Assembly (NCBI GenBank): GCA_903828645.1
Contig: CAIKNA010000367.1
Location: 1 to 43,381, forward strand
Reading direction: 5' to 3'
Source of the DNA: an uncultured Bacteroidales bacterium
Lineage (GTDB): Bacteria; Bacteroidota; Bacteroidia; Bacteroidales; FEN-979
Length of the DNA: 43,381 nucleotides
Shown piece by piece: positions 41,063 through 43,381 of this stretch. The position numbers and the translations under genes are program-made. Under the pieces are notes generated by a model that saw only the letters and a list, made by a program, of their open reading frames with translations, had not been told where the DNA came from and did not search any database. Positions within the stretch are counted from its first letter, which is position 1. Each line of letters opens with the position of its first letter.

Positions 41063-43381
41063 TTAAAAGGAGACCGTCAAACCCAGCGTATAGCTCCTTG
41101 TGCCTGGCATGTTGAAGTAATCGATGCCCTGGGCATTATCGGAACCTGCAAGACTGGTTTCAGGATCAATTCCCTTATATTTGGTGTATACCAGCAGGTT
41201 GGTGCCGGTAAAATAGACACTCAACTGGCGGATGAATGTTTTCTTCACAAGCTTTGTGAGGTTATAGTTTACGGTGACCGTTCTTAGCCTGACCCAGCCG
41301 GCATCTTCAACATAAGGAGCAGTACAGCCGACGAATCCGCTGCCGACACCCTGGTACCATGCCTGGGTGAGGGGAACGCTCATGGTATTTACCTTGCCTG
41401 TTGTTTCAGAAACCCCTGTGAATGTAACATACTCGCCGCGATTCAGTGTTCCGGCAGATGTGCCGAAGTAATCCATTGCACCGCGGGTGCCGTCCCACAT
41501 CTTTCCGCCGTTTTTAATGTCAACCAGGAAATAGAGACTCAGATCTTTCCAGCGCAGGTTACTTCCGACTCCCATGGTCCAGTTTGGATCAACGTTGCCA
41601 AGGGCAGATTCGTTGTCAGACATAATGGGATACCCGTTCGCATCGATCAGTACATTCCCTGAACCATCGCGTTTCCAGTCATATCCGTAAATGGTACGGT
41701 AAGGTTGTCCCACAACGGCATCGATTTCAGAGCCGGTGAAACCCCCGAGGAAAAGACGGGATATTCCGGGTGCGAGCGCGAGGACCGTGTTGTTGATCTT
41801 GGAGAAGTTTGCAGTGAGATCCCATTCCCAATCCTTGGATTTGATTGGAATGATTTCCAGGGTTACTTCATGTCCGATGGTCTTGATGGAACCTGCATTG
41901 AGGAAAGCGGATGTAAAGCCGGTGCTGCCTGCAATCGGAACCTGGAGGATGTTGTCTGTCGATTTATTGTTGAAATAGGTGTAGGAAATACCGACGCGGT
42001 TCTGAATAAATTTGAGGTCAAAACCCGTTTCAAAGTTCGCCGATTTTTCCGGTTTTAGCTTGTTGTTTCCCAGGACACTGCTGTACAGGTAACCATTGGT
42101 ACCGTTGTACGGCCAGGTTAAGCCAGTCGTCCAGCCGTCAAGAATTGCAGGAGTTACATAGGGGGTGCTGGTAGCATAAGTGCCTGCATCCTTTGCGGTA
42201 ATGGCATATGAAACCCTCACTTTACCGTATGGGAGAACCTTGTTGTCTTTCAGACCTGGTAATTGGGTGAAAATCCAGCCGAGTCCTACGGAAGGATAGA
42301 AAAATGAGTTCTTATCCGGAGGTAAGGTCGTCGACCAGTCATTTCTGCCGGTAACCGACAAATAGAGCATATTTCTCCATGCCAGTGTCAGGTCGCCATA
42401 TAAAGCAGCGCCTCTGCGCTTGTTCGTTAATTCCTGGGAAGCGATGCTGGTGGTGTTGTTGAGGTTATAGTAATCGGGAACTACCAGCCCCAAAGCCTGG
42501 GATGTAAGGTTGGAATAATAATTTTGGGTCATGTTTTGTCCCAGGATGACATGCAGATTGAAATCTTTGCCAAAGTTCTTGTCAATGTTCATCATGAGAT
42601 CGGAATTGAAATTCTTGGCAAGCTCTTCTCCCCGTTTTGCCCAGCCGGCAGGTTGTGTGGAGGAGCCTACAGCGAGGTTATCATTGAACTTGCGCTGCCA
42701 CCAGTCGACCCCGATACGGTAGGTAAAGGATAACCATTTGGTTGCAAAATAATCAACAGTTGCCGATCCGATCAAACGGTTCACCTGGTCCTTGTAGGTG
42801 TTCATATTCGCAGTCCAGTATGGATTGTCATAATAGATCCCGTGACGGTAGCTTCTTTCATTTCCGGCGCTGGGCGCTGGTGTGCCGTCAGGCAGTAAAT
42901 AGTCTGAAGGGAACACATAACCTGCATCGTTGTTGAACGTATTCGGCGTTCTCAGCAACCCGAGCATAACGCCGGAAGTATTGTTACCCTGCTGGATACG
43001 GTCGCCGGTGGTGATGATGTAATTGGCTGTACCACCTACCTTGAATTTATCGGAAAGTTTTGTATCTCCGCTGAGTTTAAATGTGTTACGGCGTAATTTG
43101 TTGTTTGGAACAATCCCTTTGGTTTGATTATCACCAAAACTTAAATAGAATGTGGAAATGTCGCTTCCCCCGCTCAGGGAGATGGAGTTATCCGTTGTCA
43201 GACCAGTCTGGAAGAAATCATAGGGGTTATAGGTATTGACTGTACCGTCTTTGCCTACTTTGTTGCTGACGATCCTGCCGTCAACATCGAAGTCTTTCCA
43301 CTGGTATGTGCTCCAGTTTGATCTGTCATAGGCCATGGTGTCCAGTTTGGCACCCCAGCTGAATTTGTTGCCCGAAACCCA
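41063..43381 (-). CDS. SusC/RagA-type TonB-linked outer-membrane protein, C-terminal part
   Basis: The frame is open to the window edge, so only the C-terminal 772 residues of the protein are present; the signal peptide, CarboxypepD_reg-like domain and plug lie outside. The visible region is the beta barrel: SISLSGGSDISTFYLSFGD, TFKLSGDTKLSDKFKVGGTA, LYLSVTGRNDWSTTLPPDKN and FFYPSVGLGWIFTQLPG are diagnostic of SusC/RagA proteins, as are YGKVRVSYAITAKD and the end MPGTRSYTLGLTVSF. It imports a ligand captured by the SusD partner encoded immediately downstream, using TonB energy. A Met at 43336 is inside the barrel and is not the true start. Confidence 0.95.
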   Translation of the reverse strand, partial: WVSGNKFSWGAKLDTMAYDRSNWSTYQWKDFDVDGRIVSNKVGKDGTVNTYNPYDFFQTGLTTDNSISLSGGSDISTFYLSFGDNQTKGIVPNNKLRRNTFKLSGDTKLSDKFKVGGTANYIITTGDRIQQGNNTSGVMLGLLRTPNTFNNDAGYVFPSDYLLPDGTPAPSAGNERSYRHGIYYDNPYWTANMNTYKDQVNRLIGSATVDYFATKWLSFTYRIGVDWWQRKFNDNLAVGSSTQPAGWAKRGEELAKNFNSDLMMNIDKNFGKDFNLHVILGQNMTQNYYSNLTSQALGLVVPDYYNLNNTTSIASQELTNKRRGAALYGDLTLAWRNMLYLSVTGRNDWSTTLPPDKNSFFYPSVGLGWIFTQLPGLKDNKVLPYGKVRVSYAITAKDAGTYATSTPYVTPAILDGWTTGLTWPYNGTNGYLYSSVLGNNKLKPEKSANFETGFDLKFIQNRVGISYTYFNNKSTDNILQVPIAGSTGFTSAFLNAGSIKTIGHEVTLEIIPIKSKDWEWDLTANFSKINNTVLALAPGISRLFLGGFTGSEIDAVVGQPYRTIYGYDWKRDGSGNVLIDANGYPIMSDNESALGNVDPNWTMGVGSNLRWKDLSLYFLVDIKNGGKMWDGTRGAMDYFGTSAGTLNRGEYVTFTGVSETTGKVNTMSVPLTQAWYQGVGSGFVGCTAPYVEDAGWVRLRTVTVNYNLTKLVKKTFIRQLSVYFTGTNLLVYTKYKGIDPETSLAGSDNAQGIDYFNMPGTRSYTLGLTVSF

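Overview
The window looks like a chromosomal segment of a Bacteroidota member, probably an environmental Bacteroidales-type organism. The support is a SusC/SusD pair, a DUF5686 protein with a carboxypeptidase-like regulatory domain, a DUF4296 lipoprotein, a Bacteroidota-type serine palmitoyltransferase, TonB receptors with N-terminal CarboxypepD_reg-like domains, and several promoter -7 boxes of the Bacteroidota form TAnnTTTG. Shine-Dalgarno sequences are mostly absent. I saw no rRNA, tRNA, insertion sequence or CRISPR array.

1-11121 (+): one long, tightly packed surface-polysaccharide locus. It holds the end of a Wzx-type flippase, five GT-B-like glycosyltransferases, two extended SDR sugar-nucleotide enzymes, a SAM methyltransferase, a short exosortase-family membrane protein and a WecA/TagO-type polyprenyl-phosphate sugar-1-phosphate transferase that would start repeat-unit synthesis. 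It meets, tail to tail, a minus-strand pair (11095-13863) of a Wzi-like outer-membrane capsule protein and a LegB-type 4,6-dehydratase. No Wzy polymerase or Wza/Wzc export genes are visible.

13957-23129: mostly housekeeping. An RlmI-type rRNA methyltransferase, a small lipoprotein and a long-chain acyl-CoA ligase are followed by the minus-strand series porin - queA - tatA - serine hydrolase. A divergent phosphatidylserine synthase comes next. 23148-27362 (-): kdsD, a DUF5686 outer-membrane protein and lptB, a group connected to KDO and lipopolysaccharide. 27492-30791 (+): recQ, an OmpH-like membrane protein and a DUF4296 lipoprotein. 30792-33497 (-): a TonB receptor with a small lipoprotein. 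33643-35844 (+): the two subunits of an indolepyruvate-type 2-oxoacid:ferredoxin oxidoreductase. 35894-39539 (+): serine palmitoyltransferase, a GNAT-like protein and an extended SDR, a plausible sphingolipid group. 39611-43381 (-): SusD and a truncated SusC, separated from the SDR gene by a strong bidirectional terminator.

The most unusual feature is a set of four unrelated short-word repeat arrays: an 11-bp unit (4110-4241), a 7-bp unit inside the Wzi-like gene (12466-12535), an approximately 11-bp unit at the 3' end of the serine hydrolase gene (17818-17876) and a 40-bp unit (38301-38500). The 40-bp array carries promoter-like motifs in several copies and is bracketed by an inverted repeat. 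The exosortase-like protein also appears to have His where the family's catalytic Arg is expected.
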